Positions 11,518-24,012 of a stretch of 64,000 nt of DNA are shown piece by piece. The notes beneath the pieces are model-generated. The model worked only from the letters and a program-made list of their open reading frames with translations, did no database searches and was not told the origin of the DNA. Made by a program: the position numbers and the translations under genes. Every line of letters begins with the position of its first letter. Within the stretch, counting starts at the first letter, position 1. Location: positions 42,376,440-42,440,439 of the forward strand of contig OX485807.1 of the NCBI GenBank assembly GCA_950295325.1. The letters are read 5' to 3'. The DNA comes from Polytrichum commune. Taxonomy: Eukaryota > Streptophyta > Polytrichopsida > Polytrichales > Polytrichaceae.

Positions 11518-12587
11518 TCTCCTTGAATTAAGAGAAAAGTCTGACCAAACAAATTGGCTATACCGTTGATCTATCCATATACCTTGTGCAATCTTAACTT
11601 AAGAAGGGGGAGGCAAAGTTGTCGCAACCCTTGCTAACCCCCTTAACAATCTCGCCAATTTTCATTTTTAGCAAAGGTTATGAGCACTAATTCTTCGCAT
11701 TCCGCCATGCTAATGGTTAGCTCCTCCTACCCCGGACCTTATGGTTTATAGGAGGGGAACCAACCCTCCTATTTTGCTTTCAAGACACACCCCTTAATTG
11801 GTAACCAATTCTTAGATGTTGACTTCCATTCATGAAAGTCTAATCTTAGGGCCGGTTTACACTACGGTGGAGAAGGCCTCCGGTCGGTCAAGAATGCTTG
11901 GCCAAGACATGGTTATATGAGGCAAATGGTGGATGTCCCGGAGAAGAATTAAAGGCAATAAAATATTTCTTAAGGAGTCTTGACCGGTTGAAGTCTAAAC
12001 ACCTAGAGGAGAAGTTTAGCGGAGAAGTCCACCGGAGAAGTCCAACGGTGAAGAGAAGTTCACCTAATGGTGAAGATTTTTTGTGATAAAAAAACTATAA
12101 TTCTCTACATTCACATTGTATCAAAAGATTTCAACAAGAATTGTGTAATATAATGTTCAATTTTATTCAAAAGATAATGAAAATTGCCAAATTGCCAATT
12201 GTCAAGTTTGGCCCATGTAGGAAATAAATGTCTCCTTGGGTGTTTAAGAATGAAGAGGGGAAAACCCATACACATTGGACAAAGCACTACTCTTTGGTAT
12301 TATTTAAGACATGCTCTCCTGTTAATCATCCTCATCAATTTCTCTCTTCTTATCTTTAATCTTCAATCATGGATAATTGAAGAAGAGAGATTTTGTGCTC
12401 TCTTATGATCTTTATGGTTTTGAAGTATTTTATCGTTTCAACTATGGCGATACAAAAAACCATCATGTATCACCATAATGCTTCAATTATGATGATGCCA
12501 TATTTTTTGTTTGGGAGCAAGGAGAGGGTGGTGTGGAAATTTGATGAAAAAAAATTGCACAAAAAGAAATCGCTAAGGAGCTACTAC

Positions 12588-12589
<2 letters not shown>

Positions 12590-12625
<36 letters not shown>
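12590..12625. repeat. (GA)n microsatellite
   Basis: An uninterrupted AG run of about 18 units inside the Harbinger-like element. Confidence 0.95.
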
Positions 12626-12627
<2 letters not shown>

Positions 12628-12708
12628 CTTGCCAACACCTTAGGTTTTGAATAGAACCAGATCTGAAATCTATGGTCCAGATCTGTTTTTGAAAATTAAA
12701 TTTTTATT

Positions 12709-12792
12709 GAGTTGGGCTTCTCCGGAGGATGAGTTTCTTGTCCGGCCTCTTGAGGCCGGACAAGAAAGTCCTCCTCCGGAGAAGCCCAACTC
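12709..12792. repeat. hairpin with ~40-bp arms inside the Harbinger-like element
   Basis: GAGTTGGGCTTCTCCGGAGG on the left pairs with the complement at the right end, and TTTCTTGTCCGGCCTC pairs with GAGGCCGGACAAGAAA around a 2-nt centre. The stem is nearly continuous. Confidence 0.85.
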
Positions 12793-13576
12793 CAAAAAGT
12801 GCCACCATATAGGCGGCCATGTCATTTTATCATCCATGAGAAAAATTCACCACCATTGTTTTCTTCACCTAGTGTAAACACCCACCGGTCAAGAGTTGCA
12901 TTTTCGACCAATCACAATTGAGAAACGCCCTTTTTTTCATGACCGGTGGACTTCTCCACCGTAGTGTAAACCGGCTCTTATGTTGATCATCACGTTGCCG
13001 GAGCAACACTTCAACAACCCGAACCATATTAGGCAACTATGTCCTCACATTGGGCCAATGCCATGAAGGCCGTGGTATTCGGCCTTGGGTGGGTAAGGCC
13101 ACATTACCTAACCCATATAAGCCTCTAGGTCTCTAGGCGGGGCCCCTACCCCACCGTCAAGAAACCTTTTGTCTCTCTACCAAGAGTTGGGGCCAAGTAG
13201 ACATTTTCCCTTAGCCGCTGGGCCTAGAAGCCCCTAGCAGCTTCAAACCATCATAACTTACGTGATCTCTGATGCTAACAAGCGACCACTCCATCTACAT
13301 CTACGCTTCACGTAGATACCGATGGACTCCTCATTTGCCCCATTTGGTCAAGTATTAATGAAGTTATGCCAGTTCAAACCTTGGCATAGCTGATGGCCTT
13401 ACCCTCGTGCTTCCTAGTCTCCGTGGGTGGGAGGTGTTCCCAACGCCTAGGGCCCTCACCCACACTAGGATCACTTGGGCCCTCTCACCAACGGCACCAC
13501 AAGTCCCGGGTATCACTCCGGAGTCCCCCTTGTGCCCATGGTGTTTCGGGCACTCCTTATGGAGAGGTGCACAACA

Positions 13577-16500
13577 AAAGCAACATGAAACTCATTCAAT
13601 CTAGATGTCTCAAATGCTAAGGATTCAAAATCGATTATGCCAATATTTGGAGTATTGACAAAAAAATTGGTCCCTTCACGATTATTATTGTTTTGCCATA
13701 CCTAGCCCCAAGCCCAACGTCCAAATACTCGAAGAAATGCCAATACTCGCAATACTCGCAATACTCGTAAACTTCCCCCCCCCCCCCCCTTGAGTTCCCT
13801 ATCTTCTTTGGCTCTCTCTCGGCCTCCAAATAGTCCGTCCCGACCACTTGATCTTCTCTTTGTCACCTACACAAAGGCACCCACTAAGCTCGAAGCCAAA
13901 CAAAAGCCAAGCAACGAAGCCAAAGCACAAAAACCAATGCACGAAGCCAAAGCACCGAGCTTGAAGCCAAACAGAAGCTCAAACTCTTCTTGTGCTTGTG
14001 AGAGAGGGTCCTTGGTTGCTTAAAGCCCCAAAACCCTAATCAACCCCGTGACAACGGAACCAACCATAAATTAGCCTTCATGGTTTTTGACCTTAATATG
14101 ACCTGGATACTTCACTTGGTGCATTTTAAAAACGACGTGCAACATAATATTGGGAGGATTGTATTTGTTTGACATAAACTTTATAAAAGAATTCCAATTT
14201 TTTTTTGAAAATAATATAGGGGTTGAAAATAAGGATCCTAAGATGTATGTTTAGTAGGATTAATTTTGTATGCATGCCTTATGAGGGATGGATGGAAATA
14301 ATCTCATCAATTGCCTAAAAATGGATGAAAATCGTAATGCCCATTACTAGTCGTCTACCTGCCATTTGTAAAAAACACCTAGGGTTTTGTTTCTTCCTCA
14401 AGTCCGCTATGTTTTGGGTAACTCATATTGATTTTCAAGTTTAAGGGAAACTCCTCCTTGTGGATTTCAAACATGGGCCCACCTCGGTGGCAAGTGCGGC
14501 CAAGGCCCAGGCTGTACCTCAAATGCTTGGACGCTAGTAGCCCGGGGGTTGCAATGCCCAAAGCATCGATTTCAAGGCACATGTGCTAGGGCCTAACCTT
14601 CCCCTTGCACCTACAATGAACGTCCCTCTTTTTTTGGTCTCGCGGAGTGGAATGCATGCCGATCGATTCATGAATCTGATAGGTAACATCGACAACAAGG
14701 GTCTTAGTTGTTGCCAAGAATAAACGAAGAAGCTAGAGGTGGAGAGAGACAAAGAGAGAAAGGTGGCATGTATATGGAGATGAGATTTAGGCACGGGTAG
14801 ATCACTTACTGCATTTTAAAAACGACGTGCGGCAGTATATAGAGAGGATTAAAATCATTTGAAATAAAAATTATAAAGGAATTCCAAATAATGAAGGGGC
14901 CATTAAATGTAGACAATCCCATTATAAATAAGTTAGATGGACATAAAATGTGGGCCATTATTTTTTTGTAAAATTAATATAGGGGCTGAAGATAAGGATC
15001 CTAGAAGGTATGTTTAGTATGGTATGTAAATGGATTTAGGACTCATAGGGATAGATGATAATTGGGATTTCCGTCTGTCCAGAAATGGATGAGAAGGGAA
15101 CGCGCCGTCGTTGGGGTCGTCTTCCCCACATTAAGAGGAATATAGAGTACAAAAAATTGCAGTGACTTGGACAATATAAGTAATGGAAGAGTGCAAACAT
15201 ATGGGCCATTTTTGAAATTTAAGTAATTTATAGGGAGGCTTTAATTCAACCCTTGAAGGTAAATAGCCCCAAAACAAAAAATCCCCAGCCGCACGTGGTG
15301 CACAAAAATGCCTTAGAGTGATCTACCTGTGGATCGAGGAGTGGAGTTGGTTGGTAGGCGGCTTTAGAGAGATCAAAGAAGTGACAAAGGTCGCGAGATG
15401 AAATGGATTACCACATAGATCGGTATCAAAGCAAGGAGATTAGGTAGTAGCATCACGTGTACAATCTCCACATCAACCCTTTGTTTGCAACGCCGTTATT
15501 CACTAAGATTCTCCTTGTAAAGTGCTTATCAGCTTCATTAAGGTTGTCGCTTTGCTTATCATTGAGTTACTAGTTTGCATCTTAGGATTGATTACATTCA
15601 ACTAATATAGGATCCGGGCTTTCATTTATGTTGTGTTTTTTTCTATGAGCTAGAGAGTGGTGGCTGGTCGTTGTCTGAATTTCGCCGTATTCTTGCAAGC
15701 ATATGTTTGTGTGGACATTGTTTCGAGTGCATTGGTATAGCAATGTGATTTTGAGCAGATGCGCAAATCACTAATCTCCAAAAAATCCTTCTCTCTAGAG
15801 CACTCTTTCCAATGGGAACCATATCTGAATTGTGTCCATTTTTATTGGTCCAACACAAACAAAGTAGGACGAGAAATTCTTGTAATTTTTACCACTGGTG
15901 GAGAGATGTCACTTCATATTTATAGTTCATTTTCAACTTCTAAGCATATTCTCTCGACACCATCCTTTACCCAATGATATGTATTCTATCTTCATCACTT
16001 GCAATTGTATGATATCATGCAGGTTACGGTCTTGGAATGATATGCATCATGTTATCACACTTGTTCTTCTAAGATGCGGTTAACAATGTACATATTTTGC
16101 ACAAGTTAAGATTTGTTTTGGTAAGCACTAGTCTTTCACGTGTATAATAAGTCTTTGCATGTATGATATGCATGCTTTATGCCTTTTTGTTGCCATGCTT
16201 TTTTCCCACCACTTTTACATTGCATACATTTTTAGTTAAATTAAATTAAATTAAATTAAATTAAAAGGAATGTAGAATTACAAAAAATAGGCCATTTTAG
16301 AGAGTTAAGTAATTAAAGGGAGTTTTTAATTCGTGCCTTGGAGGTAAATAGCCCTTAAACAAATACCCCTCCGCCGCATGTGGTGCACAAAAATCCTATA
16401 GAGTGACCTACCCAAGCCTTACGACTCTAGTATTATCCTAGTAGTTTTTTTTGCCCAATCCCTAGTCCCTTCGGCTACTCGCATAAAATAAAAATCGTCT

Positions 16501-19269
16501 TGGTAAATATCTCAAACTATTATGCCTCGACCAACCATATTGCTGGTCTATTCTTCCTTAAACTGGTTGATTTCCGACCTTGACAATTTTACATCGATAC
16601 GTCATGTGAATAATTACGAGCTCATTCGGAAATCTCCAAAAAATAATCGCCTAGCTCATAACTAAACCTCGGTACTCCCTGTACATTGGTGGTGGCTGGC
16701 CTGATATGGTTCTAGCCACAGAAATAACAACATTTTGGAGGGGTTCCAACAATCCTTGGATCAGTGTTAGATTGATCTTTTGCCCCATAATGTCCACACT
16801 GGTAGGAACCTCCAGAGAGTCTGTCAACTTCAGAGTACCAATAACCCCCTTCTTCGAATTTTATCTACAGCAACCATACAGTACACACTAAATACTCTTG
16901 TCAATAATGACCAAAAAATACTTTGCACTTAATTCTTGTGTAGCAAATAGTATTTGCAATAATATTGCAGTGGCTTAGAGATTGGTGGAAGGACTTTCAG
17001 AAATTTCTCTCTTTTTCATAAACATGTGAGGTAGATGAGCATGTGCCAGTTACTTCCAGCATATATAGGGGTCCTATAACATTGGAGAAATTACATAAGG
17101 AGATTAGAGTTATCCTTTAACTCAACATGACTCTTGAGCAGGAGTTGGTTGTTTTGCACACAAGACATTCCATGTTCAATAAAGTTTTTGGTGCATGCTA
17201 GGAGATAGTGTGGAGGTTTGATGGCCTTATCAACTAAAATGAGCCAATTGGTCCGCTCAATTTAATGTAGGGAACGTAATGGGAACGTAATGATTGCTAG
17301 TTGGTATGAGAGAATACCCGTTGAAGGTTCTTAAAATACAACTCAACCATTCCAATACACCCACACATGTTTATGAAACCATGCAAATAATCAATTGTAA
17401 TATGAAAGATCTCATCAATTGTGACAAAAGGATTGTCTCATAATGACCCAATTGGCTCATTTTAGTTGATAATCCCATAAATTGAATAAAGAACAATCTA
17501 AAATGGTTCATTGAGGGCCAAATGCGATTTAGCACCGCTTGGCATACCGAAATGAGTTTGGCCTTTAATAAACCACAATAAGTTGCAAATTCAAACACTA
17601 CCTCCATGCTTGCACCACAGGTGTAAAGAAACTATGGATTTTCTATGCAAAACAACCGATGGTCCAACTCTTGACCAAAAGTCCCATTGAGTTAAATGAT
17701 AACTCTACTAGCAAATTCAAATGAGGAACATAAGCATTGCACTTACAATTTTTGGAGTCAAGATAAATTTATGTTGAAACCTTGGAAGTATTACTTGTAG
17801 ATTTTCCTGGACAACTTTCTTTCGGGTGTGTACATTTCAGACTTGAATATGTAGTATTAAAAAACATTTAAGGTTAGTGTTATAATAATTTATGAATGAA
17901 TGCAGAGGAATGTGATATAGTATAGTTCACCTGCACTCGCTTTGGGCTTCGGACTTCAATTGAGGCAGAGGTGCTGAAGGATGTGGTTGTCAGAGGCCCC
18001 TCAAAAGACAGAGAGTTATCCACCGTGAATGCGAGTGCATCTATTGTCTGTGACATCTCACCAACCTTCACTAGTGGCAAATTTCCGGCAGCAAGCAACA
18101 ACGTTTTTATATCTGGCTATACAGATGTTTTTTGCTACACTAGTTAGGGCCATGCTATGTTTACACATGGTTTATTTTGAAAATGCCCGTTGGGTTAGCC
18201 TCAAACCGGGTCGGGCGGCATGCATTGTAGCCAACCCGGCCCCGTTACCACGGTGTTAGAGGCCACCCCCCGGCTCAATCACGGCCGCCCGTATCGCCGT
18301 CGATCTAACGGCCGAGGGATAGGGGGCCCAAACCCTAACCCTCACTCCAACCCCTCGCCTCTTCCGTCATCTCCTCCCTTTGATGCCTTCGCCACCCCAA
18401 GCCCGTTGTGTGCTTCTCCATCGCCGCTCTGCTCCTCTCCTGCCGCTCTGAAGCCACTTGTGCTCCTGCTCCTGCCAACAAAAAGTCCCCACCGTCCTAC
18501 GGTCTACCGGGTTTTCGAGGCAGGCCCCGGCAAGTTTAGACTCCCTCCAAGCCACGCCACGCCAAGCCGCTCCCGCTCCCGCTCCTTCTCCTTCTCCGTC
18601 TTTTTTTTCCTTTATTTCTGCTCATTGGGGTTTGGACAAGGGTTATGGGACATGTTCTTGTGGCCCTCTCCTTGTATTTGAGGAGGAATACCTCACATGT
18701 ATAGGCTGTAGCCATATTTTTGAGCATTCTTCCCATGGGCCGTGGAACAAATATTTTTTGTACATTGAATCTTAGATGTAGCCAAATTTTGATGTACTTT
18801 GGGTTGTATTAGCTACATTTACATCAACAACGTAGGAAGTGGGGGCCATATTTCAACTCTACGTTGGCAAAACATAGCCACATACACTCGCCCCAAAAAA
18901 ATTATATATCGCCACATACTCAAACCTTCTATGTCATCTAGTCGCATTCGCCATATGTTAAGTCATCCCACGTGGCCAGCTAGGGCTCCTTCAAGCCAAC
19001 TCAAATTGCCAAAGAAGCTAGCCAATGGATGGGCCAAGAGCCAATGTAGAGACCCATTTCTTTTGAAAAAAAAAACACTGGCGAGCAATGGGTACAGCTC
19101 CGAATACGAGGTGTAATTGGTCCATTGACACAAAGCAAGGTCAGATTTCAGGAGTAGAGCAATTACATTGACTATTAATTACAGAACATCCAATAAGTGA
19201 TGAAGTCTACATGCGATGTGGAAGTTATACTAATAGACATGAAAATAGACGCCATTTGGCCTGCGTGAG
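13577..19269. other. intergenic DNA with decayed direct repeats; no supported gene
   Basis: No convincing gene in 5.7 kb. Visible structure: a poly-C run near 13776-13790; diverged direct copies of one sequence at about 14100-14300 and 14800-15060 (shared 'aaaaacgacgtgc' and 'ataaggatccta'); another pair at about 15120-15330 and 16265-16410 ('gtggtgcacaaaaat'); a (TTAAA)n run near 16235-16264; and an inverted repeat around 17100-17700 listed separately. A Pro/Ser-rich frame around 18220-18681 has no domain and is not called. Confidence 0.55.
17100..17700. repeat. long interrupted inverted repeat (foldback)
   Basis: An exact 25-bp inverted match (TTATCAACTAAAATGAGCCA... at 17227-17251 against 17448-17472) lies inside a longer imperfect pair: 17101-17165 ('agagttatcctttaactca', 'gttgttttgca') against 17640-17705 reversed. 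The symmetry centre is near 17350-17400. It may be a foldback element or two inverted copies of one repeat. Confidence 0.6.
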
Positions 19270-19418
19270 TGTGAGGCCAAATCCACCACCCTTTAGCGTC
19301 CTAGTCCGGGTGATGACTTTGAGAATCACATGTGTCTATTACAACATTGAACCGTGTGCAAAGTAATTTTCATGTTCCAATGAACACATATTGTCTCACT
19401 CATTGTGTTTTATTAGTG

Positions 19419-19619
19419 TTAGCCTTTTGGCTTTGTGGTAGAGTTAGCTTCCTCAAGAGTCCAACCCGCGGCTTTAGCCACACATGCCCTTAAGGACATT
19501 CCCCTCACTCTTTTAATCTTCACTTCCTTGTTCTTGCCATTGCAAGAATCCTCCACATTCTCCATGGATTGTGCACGTGAATTATGGTGACTTGAGAGTG
19601 TACAAGTGTTAAGAAACAC
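19419..19619 (-). CDS. short frame with conserved T-family peptide (copy T1)
   Basis: A 66-codon frame whose C-terminal part reads RGMSLRACVAKAAGWTLE (19452-19505, minus strand). The same peptide occurs in T2, T3 and T4, with most base differences at third codon positions. The surrounding residues are not conserved. Product and expression are unknown; it may be the start of a longer element protein or a small protein of its own. Confidence 0.45.
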   Translation of the reverse strand: MFLNTCTLSSHHNSRAQSMENVEDSCNGKNKEVKIKRVRGMSLRACVAKAAGWTLEEANSTTKPKG

Positions 19620-19889
19620 TTTACTCCATAGTCAATGTTAAATGCAATCACATGTGACTTCCACACACACATCGCCTATCCTATTGAGCTTAACAATTGT
19701 CTAGGAACTATTTTAATCTACAAATGGCCTAACACCCTCATGGCTAGTTTAGCGGCACCCCCTTCTTAATCTTAACCTTAGCTCGCTAGACCAACCACCC
19801 GGCTAATTAACCTATCGGTCCAATCCGGCCTATTTACCGGCAGTCCCTTGGTTAATCGGGAATCAACCACTAAGCTTGTGTAGTTTCAG

Positions 19890-20450
19890 CTGCCCAACAG
19901 CAACTAAGCTGGGTGTAAGTTCAGCTGCCAGCAGCAACTAAGCTGGTGTAGTTTCAGCTCCAGCAGCTACTAAGCTAAGTTCAGCTGCCCAGCAGCAACT
20001 AAGCTGGGTAGTTTAAGCTCCAGCAGCTACTAAGCTAAGTTCAGCTGCCCAGCAGCAACTAAGCTGGGTAGTTTTAGCTCCAGCAGCTACTAAGCTAAGT
20101 TCAGCTGCCCAGCAGCAACTAAGCTGGGTAGTTTCAGCTCCAGCAGCTACTAAGCTAAGTTCAGCTGCCCAGCAGCAACTAAGCTGGTGTAGTTTCAGCT
20201 CCAGCAGCTACTAAGCTAAGTTCAGCTGCCCAGCAGCAACTAAGCTGGTGTAGTTTCAGCTCCTAGCAGCAACTAAGCTTGTGTAGTTTCAGCTCCAACA
20301 GCTACTAAGCTAAGTTCAGCTGCCCAGCAGCAATTAAGCTGGGTAGTTTCAGCTCCAGCAGCTACTAAGCTAAGTTCAGCTGCCCAGCAGCAACTAAGCT
20401 GGTGTAGTTTCAGCTCCCAGCAACAACTAAACTTGGTTCCAAGCAGCGTT
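19890..20450. repeat. T1 minisatellite (agctgcccagcagcaactaa type)
   Basis: Roughly nine units of about 61 bp alternate 'cagctgcccagcagcaacta' with 'gtttcagctccagcagctac'. The array is specific to T1, although other T copies carry unrelated or weakly related arrays at the matching place. Confidence 0.9.
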
Positions 20451-21153
20451 TAGGCAGATGTCTAATAAGTCCTAACAACTATTCTCAACCCCTAATGATT
20501 AATCGAATATTCCTCTAGTCCCTTGACCAATGAATGAACATATCCTACTAATTCCACTAAACTAACCCCTAATCCTCCTAGGCAATCTCAAGCTCTAAGA
20601 GCTCATTCACTTGGGAGGCCTTGAGAGAGAGAACTTAACTAATTAACCTTACTAAAACTACTAACCCACACACGTGGCTCAAGCTCTTAAGAGCTTGCTC
20701 CCTTGAGAGCGCTTGATGGAGAGAGAGGAAAATAAGAGAGAAACCACCTTAAGTAGTTTAGAGGGAGAGAGGGAGAGAGGGGGAGAGAGGTAAGGATAGG
20801 GTGAGAGGATTAGCACCTCCAATCACAATCCCTTAACCTTCACCTCTAAAGTAGGGACTAATCCCCTTCCACCAAGCTTCCTTCTTCCTAAACTAACAAA
20901 GTGGATCCAAAAGTGGGCATTTAACCCGCGGAGCTCACCTTGCTTCACCTTACCCCCTACTCACATTATCAAGGCATACTCTTATTGAATTCAACCTTGA
21001 AATAATCACACAACACATTCTAATGCCTAAACTTAAATCCACACCACACTTCACTCTTTTTATGTTTTGTGAATAAACATAACACCTCGAAGTCAAACAA
21101 AAATTGGGTTCGAAGAGTTAATCACCACATGTGGGCACGATTTTGGGCTCACA

Positions 21154-22886
21154 CTGAGTATTCAAACTTGTTCCCTATTCCCTTTTATCAAAATGTCAAC
21201 ATCGTTATCTTCACCGAAAGCGTGTTCACACACAACTACTTGAGTTATTTTGGTTCAAGCCCACTTTCAACGGCAACTACGTAATTTTTTGTTCACAAAT
21301 AACTACTCTTTGAAGTTGCAGAGTGGTTTTGACCACACAGATCATCCCTCCTATTGGTCAAATCCATGGAGTGGATACAAACAGTTTATGGATTCTAGTG
21401 GGAAGTTCGTCTAACACTAATATCCACTTACAAATCCTCTCTCATGCTTTGGCCTTGAAGTTCTTGTTGTTAGACTTAAGAACATGACTTATTTAATTAG
21501 CGGGAGGCAAATGCCTAAATATAAAACATAGGTGAAATCAAGTGGTTGTGGTGGAACCCCTAAATTGGAGCGCCAAGATGTCTACCTATTTATGTGGACT
21601 ACAGGACAAGAGAGATGTCCTCTCTTCCTATCTGCTTAGCCTAAGTGGATTGCCGTGATGTCCCTCGTAAAGTAACTTCGAACAACACCCCCTCTCGAGG
21701 AAAAGACTGGTGCTTCCGGCATCACAATCGCTCGAGTCAGTGTGTGTTTGATCGTAGCTTGTGTGTGTGGCGTGCTGGACGTAGTGGCACTAATATGTGG
21801 AAGTTGTCAGTTTGTTGTTGAACGTGTTTTTGCATGTTTAGCTGCCATCGCCGGTTTATCTAGTCCATTATTGCGGATGGGATGGCCTCGGCTAAGACTA
21901 AGCGACGCACCAGGTACAAGTTCTCAAAGAGATCATACAAGGGAGTCGGTGATGAGCGAGGGCAGTGGATGACATGAAGGGAGGAGAACCTCCATTGAGC
22001 TAGAGGCGCATCGTCGTGTTCGAACGGACAACATGGAACTTAGATCAAGACCAATTAGTTCAGATGGAACTTTTGGTCAGGGAAGTCGAATGGTCGAGAA
22101 ACCCATACTAGTTTTCGAAGGTAAATCTGTAGAGCTGATGAGACCAAGAGCGGTTCACAGATAGAAAACCAATATGCCGAACCTTACTTCACATTCAACC
22201 AACCTCCACCTCAAGCTACACTCAACCAGGTTTGTAAGGATAAGGCCAACATATTCTCCCTCATTCTGCAGTCAGAGCATCGAAATCTAGTACACCTGTA
22301 CCTTAAATCGAACCAGAATAAACGTTTTAGAAGTAAGGACAACCAGGATGCCGAACCTTACAGTGGATTCTACCAACCTGTACCGCAAGCTACACTCAAC
22401 CAGCCCTCTGAGGATAAGGCCACCATATCCCCTCCCTCATTCTGCCAAACCATACATCAGAATCTACCCACCTTCACCTCTACAGGTTTGTGGGGATAAG
22501 ACTAGCTTATCCCCTGGCTCAAGCTGCACTCAGAGTATCAAAATCAAGTACACCAGGACCTTAAAGCAAAACAAATCCAGCCTTTTAGAAGTAACAAAAA
22601 TCAAAACTTTAACACCCAGTACTGGTGTCGGCAACGGCACCACTCTAGAGCCTCTGACCGCAAGCTACACTCAACCAGCCCTCTAAGGATAAGGCCACCA
22701 TATCCCCTCCCTCATTCTGCCAAACCATACATCAGAATCTACCCACCTGCACCTAAAGGACTACTAAACCAGGTACCAAAATTTTGAAAATCTAACGCTC
22801 CTGCACCCGAAGCTGAAACCAGCACATTCCCGACAGAAATCCCAAGTCTTTAAATCATTTGCCGGCACCTTCTCCTTGACTGTCCA
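21154..22886. other. intergenic region with two to three direct copies of a ~280-bp unit
   Basis: Between about 22160 and 22770 the phrases 'gctacactcaaccag', 'aggataaggcc' and 'tccctcattctgc' recur in order, e.g. near 22215, 22390 and 22665. The last two copies are almost identical for about 85 bp. No gene is supported in the rest. Confidence 0.6.
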
Positions 22887-23312
22887 TCAGTCTCGTCTTC
22901 CTACTCCAACGAGCATCCGCAAGAACCTGTTGAGGCGAACACAACATTCAAGTTTAGGGTTCAGAAGCCCACCTTCTGGTTCCATCAAGATAGTCTCCTC
23001 AACCTCTTCCTCGCCACTGCGCTCCTGCAATGCGGGATTGGATGCGGGATTGGACTCCATCCCCACATCTTTTGAGGCTCCTTGAGACTGAGATGCTCGC
23101 CCCATGGCGCTTGAAGGTCCTTCAGATTCATCTACCGTCGACAATGTTGCGTTCTCCCCTATGTCTTTAAAATCTAAAACTTTATTAATTTCCTTTGTCT
23201 CATATCTTTCGGGCACCACCTTCTTTCTCCCCATTCTGCTAGTCTTCAATGCCTTATTGCTACTGAAATATAACTTCCCTCTCTTCTTTCTCCTCTTGTT
23301 AGGGTCCTGCAT
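22887..23312 (-). pseudogene. basic N-terminal exon of the second divergent partner gene (K2)
   Basis: From the ATG at 23312 the frame starts NKRRKKRGKLYFSSNKA and later has a V-L-D-F motif and acidic/Ser-rich tail. This mirrors exon 1 of the methyltransferase-like gene at 2008 (RRRRKALYFTSKKKR, then T-L-D-F and an acidic tail). It faces away from the MULE gene at 23859 exactly as in the first pair. No ParB- or methyltransferase-like exons are visible further left before the T1 insertion, so the gene is truncated, diverged, or of a different kind after exon 1. Confidence 0.4.
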
Positions 23313-23858
23313 GTCATGTGTCACCCTTCCAAAGCATGTCTACTCCAAAACTCTCAAAACCCTCCCTTCAACCGTACACATTTTACGGCACACGAGAACC
23401 CATAAGTTATGATACTACAACAAAGGAGATAAGCACCTTTCCATCGGATACAAGTGTCTCCACTAGGGACAGTCCAATATTTAATGCCCAATTGGTTTTT
23501 CGTCATTCGTTCTATTCCTGTCAGGAATCATCAATTCTATATCTATTCCTGGTTATGAAGCAAGCTTTAAATCGGCGCCAACTAATCATATTTAATTTCT
23601 TGTCAATTAGAGGGTCTCCCATGAATTGGACGCTCTAATTATATATATCGTGACAGCTTTACCCCTCCATTTGACACTCCCTAGCGGCTGTTAACCCTTT
23701 AATAATAATAGTGATGCGTTCATTAAGAGTTCATCCGTCATTGGATCAAGTCCATCATTGTTGTCGTTGGCAACACATTTCTAATAAATAGGTATCCCAC
23801 AATGTTGAGAATCCTCTTTCATAATTCCGTCTTTGCGCACAGGCTCTTTCCCCTCATC
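23313..23858. promoter_or_regulatory. divergent promoter region of the second pair
   Basis: A 546-bp spacer between opposed start codons (23312 minus, 23859 plus), close in size to the 522-bp spacer of the first pair. No domain-bearing frame lies in it. Confidence 0.4.
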
Positions 23859-23900
23859 ATGGCTCATATACCTGCTATTGGAGATTTGGGGTTGGTTGTC
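23859..23900 (+). pseudogene. M2 MULE-like transposase, segment 1 (start codon)
   Basis: Fourteen codons (MAHIPAIGDLGLVV) up to the T2 insertion site. After removal of T2 and one TTGTC, the frame continues directly into 27593 (LYADGVRVPF). The start matches M1 in type (M-A-x-I). The whole M2 gene spans 23859-63190 but holds only about 3.2 kb of its own sequence. Confidence 0.7.
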
Positions 23901-24012
23901 TGTGAGGCCAAACCCACCACCCTTAAGCGTCCTAGTCCGGGTGATGGTTTTGAGAATCACATGTATTGTTTGTGTATTGAAAATGCTCCCTTCACATCCC
24001 AAGGCATTCATG

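Larger units (their letters stand above)
11849..12977. mobile_element. PIF/Harbinger (Tourist-like) non-autonomous element, 1129 bp
   Basis: Terminal inverted repeats of about 27 bp (GGGCCGGTTTACACTACG... and its complement, one mismatch) are flanked by TTA on both sides (11846-11848 and 12978-12980). Three-base TTA target duplications with G-rich termini are typical of PIF/Harbinger. Removing the element and one TTA rejoins the gypsy solo LTR. It has no transposase frame. Confidence 0.8.
11620..13576 (-). mobile_element. solo LTR of the gypsy family, split by a Harbinger-like element
   Basis: The ends TGTCGCAACCC and GTGCACAACA and the body match the LTRs of the two gypsy elements at 39-54 kb (for example the blocks around 'gttgccggagcaacac' and 'gaccactccatct'). 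The orientation is that of the minus-strand element. Flanks AAAGT and AAAGC agree at four of five bases. About 140 bp present in the other LTRs is missing near 13385. No internal domain adjoins it, so it is a solo LTR. Confidence 0.8.
19270..21153 (+). mobile_element. T1: LTR-like repeat, 1884 bp
   Basis: It begins TGTGAGGCCAAATCCACCAC and ends GGGCTCACA, so the tips are inverted (TGTGAG/CTCACA) as in LTRs. Flanks GTGAG and CTGAG agree at four of five bases. The right half (from about 20580) is nearly identical to T2 and T3. No primer-binding site, polypurine tract or internal domain is seen, so a solo LTR is the simplest reading. Confidence 0.75.

Noticed and set aside
18311-18345. Telomere-like CCCTAACCCT near 18325
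   Set aside because: Only about one and a half units; no array.
18220-18681. Pro/Ser-rich 153-codon frame
   Set aside because: Composition-driven, with no domain, splice context or homologous copy.
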